Position numbers and translations under genes: made by a program. The notes below the pieces were generated by a model. It was given only the letters and a program-made list of their open reading frames with translations. It did no database searches and had not been told where the DNA came from. This document shows, piece by piece, positions 1-7,961 of a stretch of DNA of 64,000 nucleotides. This stretch comes from an uncultured Paracoccaceae bacterium (GTDB lineage Bacteria; Pseudomonadota; Alphaproteobacteria; Rhodobacterales; Rhodobacteraceae). Position 1 is the stretch's first letter. Every line of letters starts with the position of its first letter. Location: NCBI GenBank assembly GCA_943787985.1, contig CALSOO010000009.1, positions 1 through 64,000 of the forward strand. Reading direction: 5' to 3'.

Positions 1-173
1 TAGTTTTTATAAGCGTCTGCCCCGCTCAAGCCTGTGTCATGTAACGGGTGATGGGCTGGGTAGTCTGCGACGTCTTTGAAACGCAGAAGATTGAGCATTT
101 CGATAGGTTGATCACGCGGCAGGTCTTTGAAGGCGTCAAATTGCGCGCGTGTGGGGTCGATGTGATGCTGCAT
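1..173 (-). CDS. DUF1330 family protein, 5' part only (runs off the window)
   Basis: The ATG is the complement of 171-173 and directly follows the stop codon of the DUF952 gene (TAG then ATG, no gap), so the two are translationally coupled. The 57 visible codons start MQHHIDPTRAQFDAF and contain MLNLLRFKDVADYP and GLSGADAYKNY. These are the characteristic N-terminal strand and the following loop of the small ferredoxin-fold DUF1330 proteins. The biochemical role of that family is not established. The C-terminal half lies outside the window. The call rests on motif memory and was not searched. Confidence 0.7.
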   Translation of the reverse strand, partial: MQHHIDPTRAQFDAFKDLPRDQPIEMLNLLRFKDVADYPAHHPLHDTGLSGADAYKN

Positions 174-512
174 CTAAAGCACTCCTGCGGGAAACTCATG
201 TACGCCGTCCACAAGCGGCAGTGGCTGTGCCCATGCCACATCGGACAGTTTGAGGTTGCGATAAAGATGGGGGAAAAGCGCGTCACCTCGGGAGATTTCC
301 CATTTCAGGTCATCGTCCAAACGATCGGTTTCGACCCCTAAAAGGAACAGGCCCTCAACCCCTGCAAAGTGTTTTGCGGCCGTTTCAGCGGCCTGTTCGG
401 CAGTGGAGAAATGCACATAGCCATCAGCCACATCAATGGGTGCGCCGCTGGTCTCGCCTTTGGCGCGCAACTCGGCCCACTCGTCGGCCCGAAAAATTTT
501 GAAAATCAACAT
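174..512 (-). CDS. DUF952 family protein
   Basis: A 112-residue cytosolic protein beginning MLIFKIFRADEW. The early W, the YVHFSTAEQ segment around residue 33, and the later W-E-x-S-x-G-D-x-FPHLYR stretch are typical of DUF952, a compact family of unknown function whose usual length is about 110 residues. No signal peptide or membrane helix is visible. It is the first gene of a leftward pair with the DUF1330 gene and diverges from the nucleotidase gene. It has no sign of damage. Function is unknown and I do not propose one. Confidence 0.75.
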   Translation of the reverse strand: MLIFKIFRADEWAELRAKGETSGAPIDVADGYVHFSTAEQAAETAAKHFAGVEGLFLLGVETDRLDDDLKWEISRGDALFPHLYRNLKLSDVAWAQPLPLVDGVHEFPAGVL

Positions 513-646
513 GGGTGTTTGATGCCTTTCTGGGCGCGCGGGGTCAAGCAGTGGGGTGTTTCCCTCAGGTTAACGAAAGCGCCTTTGACTCTGCGCAGGG
601 CGATGGTCAAAGTGGGTGCAATATTCAACAAACAGGGGGACGCACC

Positions 647-2205
647 ATGTTATCGCGTTTGACACAGACAGTTGCTGCACTGGCTTTGACCGCAGGCACC
701 GCGGCGGCGGACTATACGCTGACGATTTTGCACACCAATGATTTTCACGCTCGTTTCGAGCCAATCAACAAGTATGATTCTGGCTGCGGTGCCGAGGACA
801 ATGCGGAAGGGAAGTGTTTCGGCGGTTCGGCCCGACTGGTCACGGCGATTGCCGACGCGCGTGCACGCTCCAACAATTCTATCCTTGTGGATGGAGGCGA
901 CCAGTTTCAGGGGACGCTGTTTTATACATACTACAAAGGCGCTTTGGCCGCCGAGATGATGAATAAACTGGGCTATGACGCGATGACTGTGGGCAACCAC
1001 GAATTCGACGATGGCCCTGAAGTGCTGGCCGGCTTCATGTCCGCTGTGAATTTCCCTGTCCTGATGTCGAACGCTGATGTCTCTGCCGAACCGCTTTTGG
1101 CAGACAAACTCGCCAAGTCCACAATCATAGAGCGTGGCGGCGAAAAGATCGGCCTGATCGGGCTGACACCTGAAGACACCGATGAATTGGCCAGCCCCGG
1201 CCCAAACATCACATTCTCCAACCCTGAGATGGCTGTGGCGATGGAAGTGGCCAAGCTGGAAGACGCTGGCGTGAACAAAATTATCGTGCTCAGCCACTCG
1301 GGATATAGCGTAGACCAAAAAGTGGCTGCAGCGGTGCCAGGCATTGATGTGATCGTCGGGGGGCACTCTAACACGTTACTTTCCAACACCAACGAGCGCG
1401 CCCAGGGTCCATACCCCACGATGGTGGGCGACACTGCGATTGTTCAGGCCTACGCATACGGCAAGTTCTTGGGTGAATTGAACGTGACCTTCAACGACGC
1501 GGGTGAAATCACGCAAGCCAATGGGGAACCGTTGATCATCGACAGCACAGTTGCCGAAGATGCCGAAACTGTCGCGCGCATCGCTGAAGCTGCTGCACCG
1601 CTTGAGGAAATCCGCAGCAAGGTTGTGGCTGAAGCGGCCACTGAAATCGGGGGTGACCGTGCAGTGTGCCGGGCGATGGAATGCTCCATGGGGTCCCTTA
1701 TCGCGGATGCGATGTTGGAGCGCGTCAAGGAGCAAGGCGTAGAAATTGCGATCCAAAACGGTGGCGGCATTCGTGCCAGCATCGACAAAGGGCCGATCAC
1801 AATGGGCGAGGTTCTGACGGTTTTGCCATTCCAGAACACGCTGTCCACGTTTGAAGTTTCCGGGGCCACAATCATTGAAGCCCTTGAAAACGGTGTGAGC
1901 CAACTTGAAGAAGGCGCAGGTCGCTTCCCGCAAGTGGCTGGCATGTCCTTTACCATCGACACGGCAGCAGAGGCGGGCAGTCGCATCTCTGGCGTGATGG
2001 TGGGCGTGTTCCGATCGACATGGAGAAAGTCTATGGCGTGGTGTCCAACAACTACGTGCGCAATGGCGGGGACGGATACAAGATGTTCAAAGCCGCAGAA
2101 AATGCCTATGATTTCGGGCCTGATCTGGCGGATGTTACAGCGGAATTTCTGGCTGCCAAGGGGCCATTCACGCCCTACACGGATGGTCGGATTACTGTGA
2201 AGTAA
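647..2205 (+). pseudogene. Secreted 5'-nucleotidase/2',3'-cyclic phosphodiesterase (UshA type), frameshifted near the 3' end
   Basis: The ATG at 647 follows AACAGGGGGA and gives a 21-residue signal peptide ending TAAA before DYTLTIL; the frame stays open upstream but has no leader there. The metallophosphatase domain shows HTNDFHARF (residue 29), GGDQFQG and GNHEFDDG (116), and the C-terminal nucleotidase domain shows NGGGIRAS. The family hydrolyses nucleotides in the periplasm to release phosphate. After GVMVG (to 2005) the frame is lost. The true C-terminus continues one frame away as MEKVYGVVSNNY to the TAA ending at 2205. A single missing base near 2006 explains it, most simply GGCGATGTT reduced to GGCGTGTT. 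The restored protein would be about 519 residues. Confidence 0.85.
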
Positions 2206-2244
2206 TGCGCGCCTGACGTGAGGCGAGACGTCCAAAAAACCGAT

Positions 2245-2268
2245 GCCCCGTCTGGAAACAGGCGGGGC
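2245..2268 (+). terminator. Stem-loop after the nucleotidase gene
   Basis: GCCCCGTCTG, a GAAA loop and CAGGCGGGGC form a 10-bp stem with one G-T pair. It lies 40 bases after the nucleotidase stop and just before the ribosome site of the GNAT gene. There is no long T-run, only ATTT, so it may end transcription weakly or protect a 3' end. Confidence 0.5.
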
Positions 2269-2288
2269 ACATTTGCAAAGGAATTCCT

Positions 2289-2810
2289 ATGTTTGCATCA
2301 GATGATACGGTGACCTTGCGGCGGTTGGGCATTGCGGATTTGCAAGCCTTTCAACGCTACCGTCAAGATCCTGTTGTGGGTCGGTTCCAGAGGTGGACCG
2401 CGATGGATGACACCAAGGCCAAAGCGTTTCTTGAGAGCATGGCGCAAACGCCCGTGCCTGCCATCGGCGGATGGTGTCAAATCGGGATCGCGCGCGCAGA
2501 CAATGGTGTTTTGATCGGAGATTTCGGGCTCAATGTGGCGCAAGATCACAGCGCGGCAGAGTTGGGGATTACGTTGTCACGCGATGCGCAGGGCCACAGC
2601 CTTGGGTTTCGGGCGGTACATCTTGTGACGGAATGGGTTTTCCAAACCACCTCTGTCCCGAAAATTGTGGCGATAACGGATGAGCGGAATTCTGGGGCGC
2701 AGGCATTGTTGGCCCGTTTGGGGTGGCCGCAGGTCGACACATTGGGGCCCGATGTCGAGATCGAAGGGCTGACCGAATTTGTCTATGAATGCACGCGCCC
2801 CGAACCGTAA
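2289..2810 (+). CDS. GNAT family N-acetyltransferase (RimJ/RimL type)
   Basis: A 173-residue protein with the ATG placed after AAAGGAATTCCT. The layout is that of the RimJ/RimL acetyltransferase branch: an N-terminal TLRRLGIADLQAFQRYR, a central GDFGLNV strand, ELGITLSRDAQGHSLGFRA where the acetyl-CoA pyrophosphate loop is expected, and a C-terminal N-S-G-A-Q-A-L-L-ARLGW helix. Such enzymes transfer acetyl from acetyl-CoA to an N-terminal amine or small molecule. The substrate cannot be told from sequence. It stands alone between the stem-loop and the SRAP gene. Confidence 0.8.
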   Translation: MFASDDTVTLRRLGIADLQAFQRYRQDPVVGRFQRWTAMDDTKAKAFLESMAQTPVPAIGGWCQIGIARADNGVLIGDFGLNVAQDHSAAELGITLSRDAQGHSLGFRAVHLVTEWVFQTTSVPKIVAITDERNSGAQALLARLGWPQVDTLGPDVEIEGLTEFVYECTRPEP

Positions 2811-2863
2811 AACACCGCGGGTATTGATTGCCCAATGCCGCACGCTCCCCTACCATCGCCGCG

Positions 2864-3529
2864 ATGTGTGGACGTTTTGCGATAACCCTTCCAAGTGACG
2901 CGATGGCCCAGTTGTTTGCTGCTGCCCCTGCCAATGACTTGCCCGATGTGCCCAATTTTAACGTCTGTCCAACGACGCAAGTGCACGTTGTGACCTCGCA
3001 AGAGGGGCAGCGCAGTTTGGGCGCGATGCGCTGGGGCTTTATTCCATCATGGTACAAGAAACCCACCGATGGTCCCCTTCTGATCAATGCCCGCAGTGAA
3101 ACGATTGCGCAAAAGCCGGCCTTTCGCGACGCCTGCCGCGCCCGGCGCTGTGTGGTGCTGGCCAGCGGGTTTTATGAATGGACCAAAGACGGGGAAGGGG
3201 GGCGTGACCCTTGGTACATCACGCGCACGGATGGCGCACCGCTCATCTTGGCAAGTGTTTGGCAGAACTGGGACAAGGGGGATGCGCCGGTGCGCACCTG
3301 TACGATGGTGACGACAGGCGCAAATGTGGCCATGTCAGCGGTCCATCACAGGATGCCTGTTGTTCTGGACCCGGGTGATGTCGGGCTGTGGCTTGGCGAG
3401 CAGGGCAAAGGCGCCGCCACACTGATGCGGGCGGCGCCTGAAGATACGTTGCGTTGGCACCGTGTGTCGCGGGCCGTCAATTCCAACCGCGCGCAAGGGC
3501 CCGGGTTGATAGAGGCCTGCGCGCTTTAG
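2864..3529 (+). CDS. SRAP domain protein (YedK/HMCES type abasic-site sensor)
   Basis: The start is set by biology: in SRAP proteins Cys2 becomes the N-terminal nucleophile after Met removal. The ATG at 2864 gives MCGRFAIT, so the longer open frame upstream is discounted. The conserved set is present: Cys2, NARSETI (Asn and Arg), SGFYEW (Glu) and HHRMP (His). The family forms a thiazolidine crosslink with abasic sites in single-stranded DNA and shields them during replication. Length (221 residues) is normal. It ends just before the convergent small secreted protein. Confidence 0.9.
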   Translation: MCGRFAITLPSDAMAQLFAAAPANDLPDVPNFNVCPTTQVHVVTSQEGQRSLGAMRWGFIPSWYKKPTDGPLLINARSETIAQKPAFRDACRARRCVVLASGFYEWTKDGEGGRDPWYITRTDGAPLILASVWQNWDKGDAPVRTCTMVTTGANVAMSAVHHRMPVVLDPGDVGLWLGEQGKGAATLMRAAPEDTLRWHRVSRAVNSNRAQGPGLIEACAL

Positions 3530-3555
3530 ACAAACAAGGCGTCCAGGCAAAAAGA

Positions 3556-3903
3556 TTAGTTTGAGGGCGCGGATCCGAATTCGATAATCCCTGTAACCGC
3601 CGGGTCGCCGTTTTCGTCCAGTTGGCCCTCATGGAAGAAATCTTTTTCCATGTTTGCGACCACGGTGATTGTGGCGGATTCGTCCTGGCCAAGCTCACCA
3701 GTCGTCCATGCGCCATCTTCGGATGTCACGGTAATGGTCACTTCGGACTGGTTGGTGAAGACAAGCAAGTCACCTGCAACAACATAAGATGTTTGTGGAA
3801 AGTAGGCTTCAGGAAGAACCAGAATCTCGTGCTCGGCTGCGTGAGCAGGAGTAGAGACCATGATGCCAGCTAAAGCGGCCATAAAAGTAAATTTGCGCAG
3901 CAT
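3556..3903 (-). CDS. Small secreted cupredoxin-like protein without visible copper ligands
   Basis: Starting at MLRKFTFMAALAG (ATG at 3903, after GGAAATGA) gives 115 residues with a signal peptide ending THAHA-like at TPAHAAEHE. The mature part is a beta-rich domain with a GDLLVFTNQSEVTITV stretch, which resembles the plastocyanin/azurin fold. No cysteine and no C-x-n-H-x-n-M ligand set is visible, so blue copper binding is unlikely. A few acidic and His residues (AEHE, FFHEG) remain. It converges with the SRAP gene. Fold assignment is an inference; function is unknown. Confidence 0.55.
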   Translation of the reverse strand: MLRKFTFMAALAGIMVSTPAHAAEHEILVLPEAYFPQTSYVVAGDLLVFTNQSEVTITVTSEDGAWTTGELGQDESATITVVANMEKDFFHEGQLDENGDPAVTGIIEFGSAPSN

Positions 3904-4011
3904 TTCATTTCCTTTGCGTTCCGGCCCCACCCGTAAAACTTACAATTGTCGCTACTTTGATATTGGGGCGGAAATGCGGCGAGGGTGGGACGAACCCGTG
4001 ACAAATGGTGC

Positions 4012-4899
4012 TTAAGGGCGTGTTTGGGTGCCAAGCCATGTGCGAAACGCCTCGATCGGGGCAAAGTTTGCTCTTTCGGAGGGCCAGACCAGATAATACG
4101 AGCCGATGCTTTGGGTGGTGACGTTCGAGGCCAACAGCAATTGACCGGTCTTGAGGTAAGGCTCGGCCACGAATGTAGGCAGCAACGCAATGCCCATTCC
4201 GTGAATTGCGGCCTGTGCCATCGTGGAAAACTGATCAAACATCATGCCTGGCGCTGGTGGCGTTTCCAGCCCTTGTCCGCCAAACCAACGCGCCCACCCC
4301 TTAGGGCGCGTATCCAGATGCAGCAAAGAATATGCCAGCAAATCAGCAGGTGCGCGTGCCGGTTGGCGCATCAGGTCAGGGGCGCACACAGGGACAACGG
4401 TTTCTGGCATCAGCTCTAGATGGGTCGCTCCCGCCCAGTCCTCTCTCCCGAAATGGATTGCTGCGTCAAAGCGTTCGTTGCGAAAATCAAACGGGGCCAA
4501 TCGCGTCGACAGGTTGATCGTCACCTCGGGATGGGTTGCGGCAAAACTTGACAAACGAGGTGCCAACCAATGCATCCCGAATGCGGGAAGAATGGCAAGG
4601 TTCAGGGTGCCGCCATCCGGATTGGTGCTGGCCGTGATGGAGGCGCGCGCCAAACGCTCCAGCACAGAGCGCACCTGGGCCGCGTAATCCTGCCCCGCGG
4701 ACGTCAGGCGCAACCAGCGCCCGTCTTTGTAAAACAAGGACGCACCCAATTGCGTCTCAAGGGTTTTGAGCTGACGGCTGACGCCACTTTGGGTCAAGGC
4801 CAATTCCTGCGCGGCAGCGGTTGCTGTCCCGAGGCGGGCGACGGCTTCAAAACACAGCAAAGCATGCGTCGAGGGTAAATACCGGCGGGGGGCAATCAT
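4012..4899 (-). CDS. LysR-type regulator, probable glutaryl-CoA dehydrogenase regulator
   Basis: A 295-residue LysR protein with an N-terminal winged helix-turn-helix (about residues 10-68; ATAAAQELALTQSGVSRQL) and a C-terminal co-inducer domain starting near residue 90. The W-x-A-x-R-L near LPAFGMHWLAPRL is typical of the GcvA-like branch. It is divergent from the glutaryl-CoA dehydrogenase gene with about 105 bases between. LysR genes placed this way commonly regulate the divergent gene in response to a pathway intermediate, here perhaps glutarate or glutaryl-CoA. That role is inferred from position. Confidence 0.85.
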   Translation of the reverse strand: MIAPRRYLPSTHALLCFEAVARLGTATAAAQELALTQSGVSRQLKTLETQLGASLFYKDGRWLRLTSAGQDYAAQVRSVLERLARASITASTNPDGGTLNLAILPAFGMHWLAPRLSSFAATHPEVTINLSTRLAPFDFRNERFDAAIHFGREDWAGATHLELMPETVVPVCAPDLMRQPARAPADLLAYSLLHLDTRPKGWARWFGGQGLETPPAPGMMFDQFSTMAQAAIHGMGIALLPTFVAEPYLKTGQLLLASNVTTQSIGSYYLVWPSERANFAPIEAFRTWLGTQTRP

Positions 4900-5004
4900 C
4901 TATGCATTTTTCTCATGGGTTTCAGGATGATCCTGCATTAGTCATTTTCCACGAAATATGCAATTAAGGACTGAAATGACCTGATTTCCAAAAGGATGCC
5001 CGCC

Positions 5005-6228
5005 ATGAACGTAGAAGCAAAAGTTCTGAAAGCCAAAGATGCCCCTGATCTGGGCGCGTTTGATTGGGCCGATCCCTTTCGTCTGAGCGATCAATTGAGC
5101 GAAGACGAGCGGATGATCCAAGCCTCTGCGCAGGCCTATGCGACCGAAAAGCTGGCTCCGCGCGTTATCAACGCCTTTGCAAACGAGGAAACAGACCCGT
5201 CCATCTTCCGCGAAATGGGCGAAATGGGGCTGCTGGGTATCACGTTGCCCGAAGAATACGGCGGTTTGGGCGGATCGTATGTGTCCTACGGTTTGGTCGC
5301 CCGCGAGGTCGAACGCATCGACAGCGGGTACCGTTCGATGATGTCGGTACAGTCCTCATTGGTGATGTACCCGATCTATGCCTACGGCTCCGAAGCGCAA
5401 CGGATGAAGTATTTGCCCAAGCTGGCCTCTGGCGAATTCATTGGCTGCTTTGGTTTGACCGAGCCTGATGCCGGCTCTGATCCGGCTGGAATGAAGACCG
5501 TCGCCAGAAAAGTCGAGGGTGGCTACGTATTGAACGGCGCCAAAATGTGGATTTCCAATGCGCCAATCGCGGATGTGTTTGTTGTTTGGGCCAAGTCCGA
5601 AGAACACGGTGGCCGTATTCGTGGCTTTATCCTCGAGAAAGGAATGAAAGGTTTGTCCGCCCCGAAAATTGGCAACAAACTGTCCTTGCGCGCGTCAATT
5701 ACAGGCGAAATCGTGATGGAAAACGTCGAGGTGTCCGAGGATGCGTTGATGCCGAATGTGTCTGGCCTGAAAGGTCCGTTCGGGTGTTTGAACCGCGCCC
5801 GCTATGGCATTGCATGGGGCGCGATGGGCGCTGCCGAGTTTTGCTGGCATGCGGCCCGTCAATACGGGTTGGACCGCAAACAGTTCAACAAGCCGCTGGC
5901 CGGCACGCAGTTGTTCCAGAAGAAACTGGCGGACATGCAGACGGAAATTTCACTGGGACTGCAAGGCGCGTTGCAAGTTGGCCGCTTGATGGACGCGGCA
6001 TCCGCTGCCCCCGAGATGATCTCGATCATCAAGCGCAACAACTGCGGCAAGGCCTTGGACATAGCGCGCATGTCACGTGACATGCATGGCGGCAACGGTA
6101 TTTCAGGCGAGTTTCAGGTCATGCGTCATATGATGAACCTGGAGACAGTGAACACCTACGAGGGCACGCATGATGTGCACGCGTTGATTTTGGGCCGCGC
6201 CCAGACCGGCATTCAGGCGTTTTTCTAA
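5005..6228 (+). CDS. gcdH: Glutaryl-CoA dehydrogenase
   Basis: The FAD enzyme oxidises and decarboxylates glutaryl-CoA to crotonyl-CoA in lysine, tryptophan and glutarate degradation. The ATG at 5005 has AAAGG at a good distance; the ATG at 4996 lies directly on that site and is rejected. The product is 407 residues with the acyl-CoA dehydrogenase layout: an N-terminal helical part with [12 protein letters not shown], the [12 protein letters not shown] flavin segment, WISNAP, and the diagnostic C-terminal [16 protein letters not shown]. The Glu in that last motif is the catalytic base of GCDH. It is divergent from a LysR gene. Confidence 0.95.
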   Translation: MNVEAKVLKAKDAPDLGAFDWADPFRLSDQLSEDERMIQASAQAYATEKLAPRVINAFANEETDPSIFREMGEMGLLGITLPEEYGGLGGSYVSYGLVAREVERIDSGYRSMMSVQSSLVMYPIYAYGSEAQRMKYLPKLASGEFIGCFGLTEPDAGSDPAGMKTVARKVEGGYVLNGAKMWISNAPIADVFVVWAKSEEHGGRIRGFILEKGMKGLSAPKIGNKLSLRASITGEIVMENVEVSEDALMPNVSGLKGPFGCLNRARYGIAWGAMGAAEFCWHAARQYGLDRKQFNKPLAGTQLFQKKLADMQTEISLGLQGALQVGRLMDAASAAPEMISIIKRNNCGKALDIARMSRDMHGGNGISGEFQVMRHMMNLETVNTYEGTHDVHALILGRAQTGIQAFF

Positions 6229-6251
6229 AGCTGCATTGCGCGGACAGGTTT

Positions 6252-6268
6252 CGGGGGCTCTGCCCCCG
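6252..6268. terminator. GC-rich stem-loop between convergent genes
   Basis: CGGGGG, a CTCTG loop and CCCCCG form a perfect 6-bp stem, followed by a second C-run. It sits between gcdH and the convergent HD-domain gene. Stems of the form GGGGGCTCTGCCCCC are a frequent extragenic motif in Rhodobacteraceae. There is no T-tract. It could serve both strands as a terminator or mRNA end. Confidence 0.45.
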
Positions 6269-6280
6269 GACCCCCGAGGT

Positions 6281-6886
6281 TTACGGGCGAGGTGAATTTA
6301 GTAAGGGTTCGCGCTCCCCTGCTCGGATCACATTTGGATCGTACGGCTCTCGGGCAAAGACTTCGTGCACCATGGGGGCAAAGAATTCGATGGGCAGTGT
6401 GTCATAGTCCGGATCGAAGCTGGATTGATCCCAGCGTTCGCAAAATGCGGCGCAATCGTCGAAGTAGATGTGCCCTTTGAACTGGTCACGCTTGTCAGGG
6501 TTTCCGCCCACATGGTGTCCGTAGTAAACCATTTGGAAGTCACCGTGTGTTTGCACACACCAACTGCATTGTTCCCGAACAAAAGGGCGCAGGATGGTCG
6601 CGGCATATTCATCATGATTGTAGGGCGCGTAGATGTCGCCGATATCGTGCAGCAGGGTCGAGACGACCCAATCCATGTCCGCGCCATCGCGGTGTGCCCG
6701 TGTTGCGGATTGCAACGAGTGGCCAAGGCGGGTGATTTGATAGCCCGACAGCCCTTCGTCCAGCTCAACCAGTGCATTGAGCAATCTGGCTGCGGTGCCC
6801 TTGGTGTGTTCCACTTCATGCGCCGTCAAGAAATCGTATTCTTCTTTCGTGCCGTCTTTCATTTGGGTGAATTTGACCTGATCCAT
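6281..6886 (-). CDS. HD-domain oxygenase-like protein, PhnZ/TmpB type (phosphonate cleavage candidate)
   Basis: A 201-residue HD-fold protein. Metal ligands fit the mixed-valent diiron oxygenases PhnZ and TmpB rather than HD phosphohydrolases: RLGHSLQ (His56), LLHDIGD (His80-Asp81), YNHDEY (His91) and VYYGHHVGGN. Known relatives oxidatively split a 1-hydroxy-phosphonate C-P bond, giving phosphate and glycine or glycine betaine. Its start overlaps the stop of the upstream dioxygenase by one base (TGATG), which is the PhnY-PhnZ arrangement. The upstream partner is interrupted by a stop codon, so the pathway may be dead here. Substrate is inferred; the metal site is seen. Confidence 0.7.
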   Translation of the reverse strand: MDQVKFTQMKDGTKEEYDFLTAHEVEHTKGTAARLLNALVELDEGLSGYQITRLGHSLQSATRAHRDGADMDWVVSTLLHDIGDIYAPYNHDEYAATILRPFVREQCSWCVQTHGDFQMVYYGHHVGGNPDKRDQFKGHIYFDDCAAFCERWDQSSFDPDYDTLPIEFFAPMVHEVFAREPYDPNVIRAGEREPLLNSPRP

Positions 6887-7764
6887 CAGTTGTATAGCCC
6901 CGTTGATTTTTGTGCGCCCTTCATCATGACCCGTGCCTGCGCGTCGCGGATCTGTTGATACAGCCCAAGACTGGGCGCATCGAACAGTGCAGCAGGGGCC
7001 GGAACATGGGTGAAGTTATTGTAGCGATCTGTGCCGCGCACAAGAGAGGCGTAGTCGGTTGCCCCTGATTTTTGCCCGATTTGTGGGGTGCAGTAGCGGA
7101 TCACCGCCGCGATTCTGCGATCATTCGTGGTGTTTGGGCCCGATCCGTGGATGGTCTGCCCGTGGTGCAACGAGATTTGCCCGGGGTGGATTTCAATCGC
7201 TTGTTTGTCTGCCTCCGCCACATCGACGGCCACTTCTTGTCCGCGGCTGAGCAGGTTGTTTTGGTCGAACGTGTCTGTGTGCGGCAATATCGCGTTTTTG
7301 TGTGATCCTTTCACAAAGTCCATGCACCCCGATGCCGGGGTTGCCGGTGACAAGGACAGCCACGCGGTGACCAGCCCGTCCACAGCGCCAAGCCCCCAAT
7401 ATGTCAGGTCCTGATGCATGCTGACGATCTGTGTCGTGTTCGGCTCTTTGATGAAAAATTCAGCGGCATAGATCATGACGTCAGGTCCAAGCACTCCCTC
7501 TACCGCATCCAGAATGCGAGGGTCTGCGCCGATGCGTTAGGCCAGTGGCATCACGCAATGCGCGTTGACCCGTTTGTAGGTGTTCAGCGGCAAGGGCAAA
7601 TCCGCATCCAGCCAATCCGCTTCGATCTTTTCCAGTTCGAGCCGCATGGCCTGTGCTTCCTGCGCAGACATGACTTGAAGTGGAAAGAGGTATCCGTCCT
7701 CCCAATATTGCACCTTTTGCGCGTCTGACAATTTGCCATTTTCGAGCGGTATGGGGGGCGGCAT
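6886..7764 (-). pseudogene. PhyH-family Fe(II)/2-oxoglutarate dioxygenase (PhnY-like), interrupted by in-frame TAA
   Basis: Two pieces lie in one frame: an N-terminal part reading PPPIPLENGKLSDAQ to NAHCVMPLA, then TAA at 7539-7537, then RIGADPRILDAVEGVLGPD to the end. The second part carries the dioxygenase iron ligands SMHQDLTYWG (HxD) and the distal HGSGPN with DRRI. One nonsense change (for example CAA or TAY to TAA) explains it. The start at 7764 is chosen because AAAGGA is too near the first two ATGs. In PhnY/PhnZ pairs this enzyme hydroxylates 2-aminoethylphosphonate before C-P cleavage. The downstream HD gene is coupled to it. Confidence 0.75.
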
Positions 7765-7961
7765 GGGCATGTCCTTTCGCAACCAATTCCGTCAATGGTT
7801 TCGTCTGACAAGGGGCCCGTCTTGCCCATTTTCGACACGACGTCGCAAATAGACCATCTTGAGGCGTTGGTGACGTCATGTTGACGGGCAATCGCGCTGG
7901 ACATGCGGGGTATGACCGCTAGTGTCCTGCGCAACAGCGATCGTACAAAAGGAATGCAGTC

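Noticed and set aside
7783..7961. Possible regulator fragment upstream of the PhnY-like gene on the minus strand
   Set aside because: A weak helix-like stretch only, in the gap between divergent genes; no convincing start, HTH spacing or family match.
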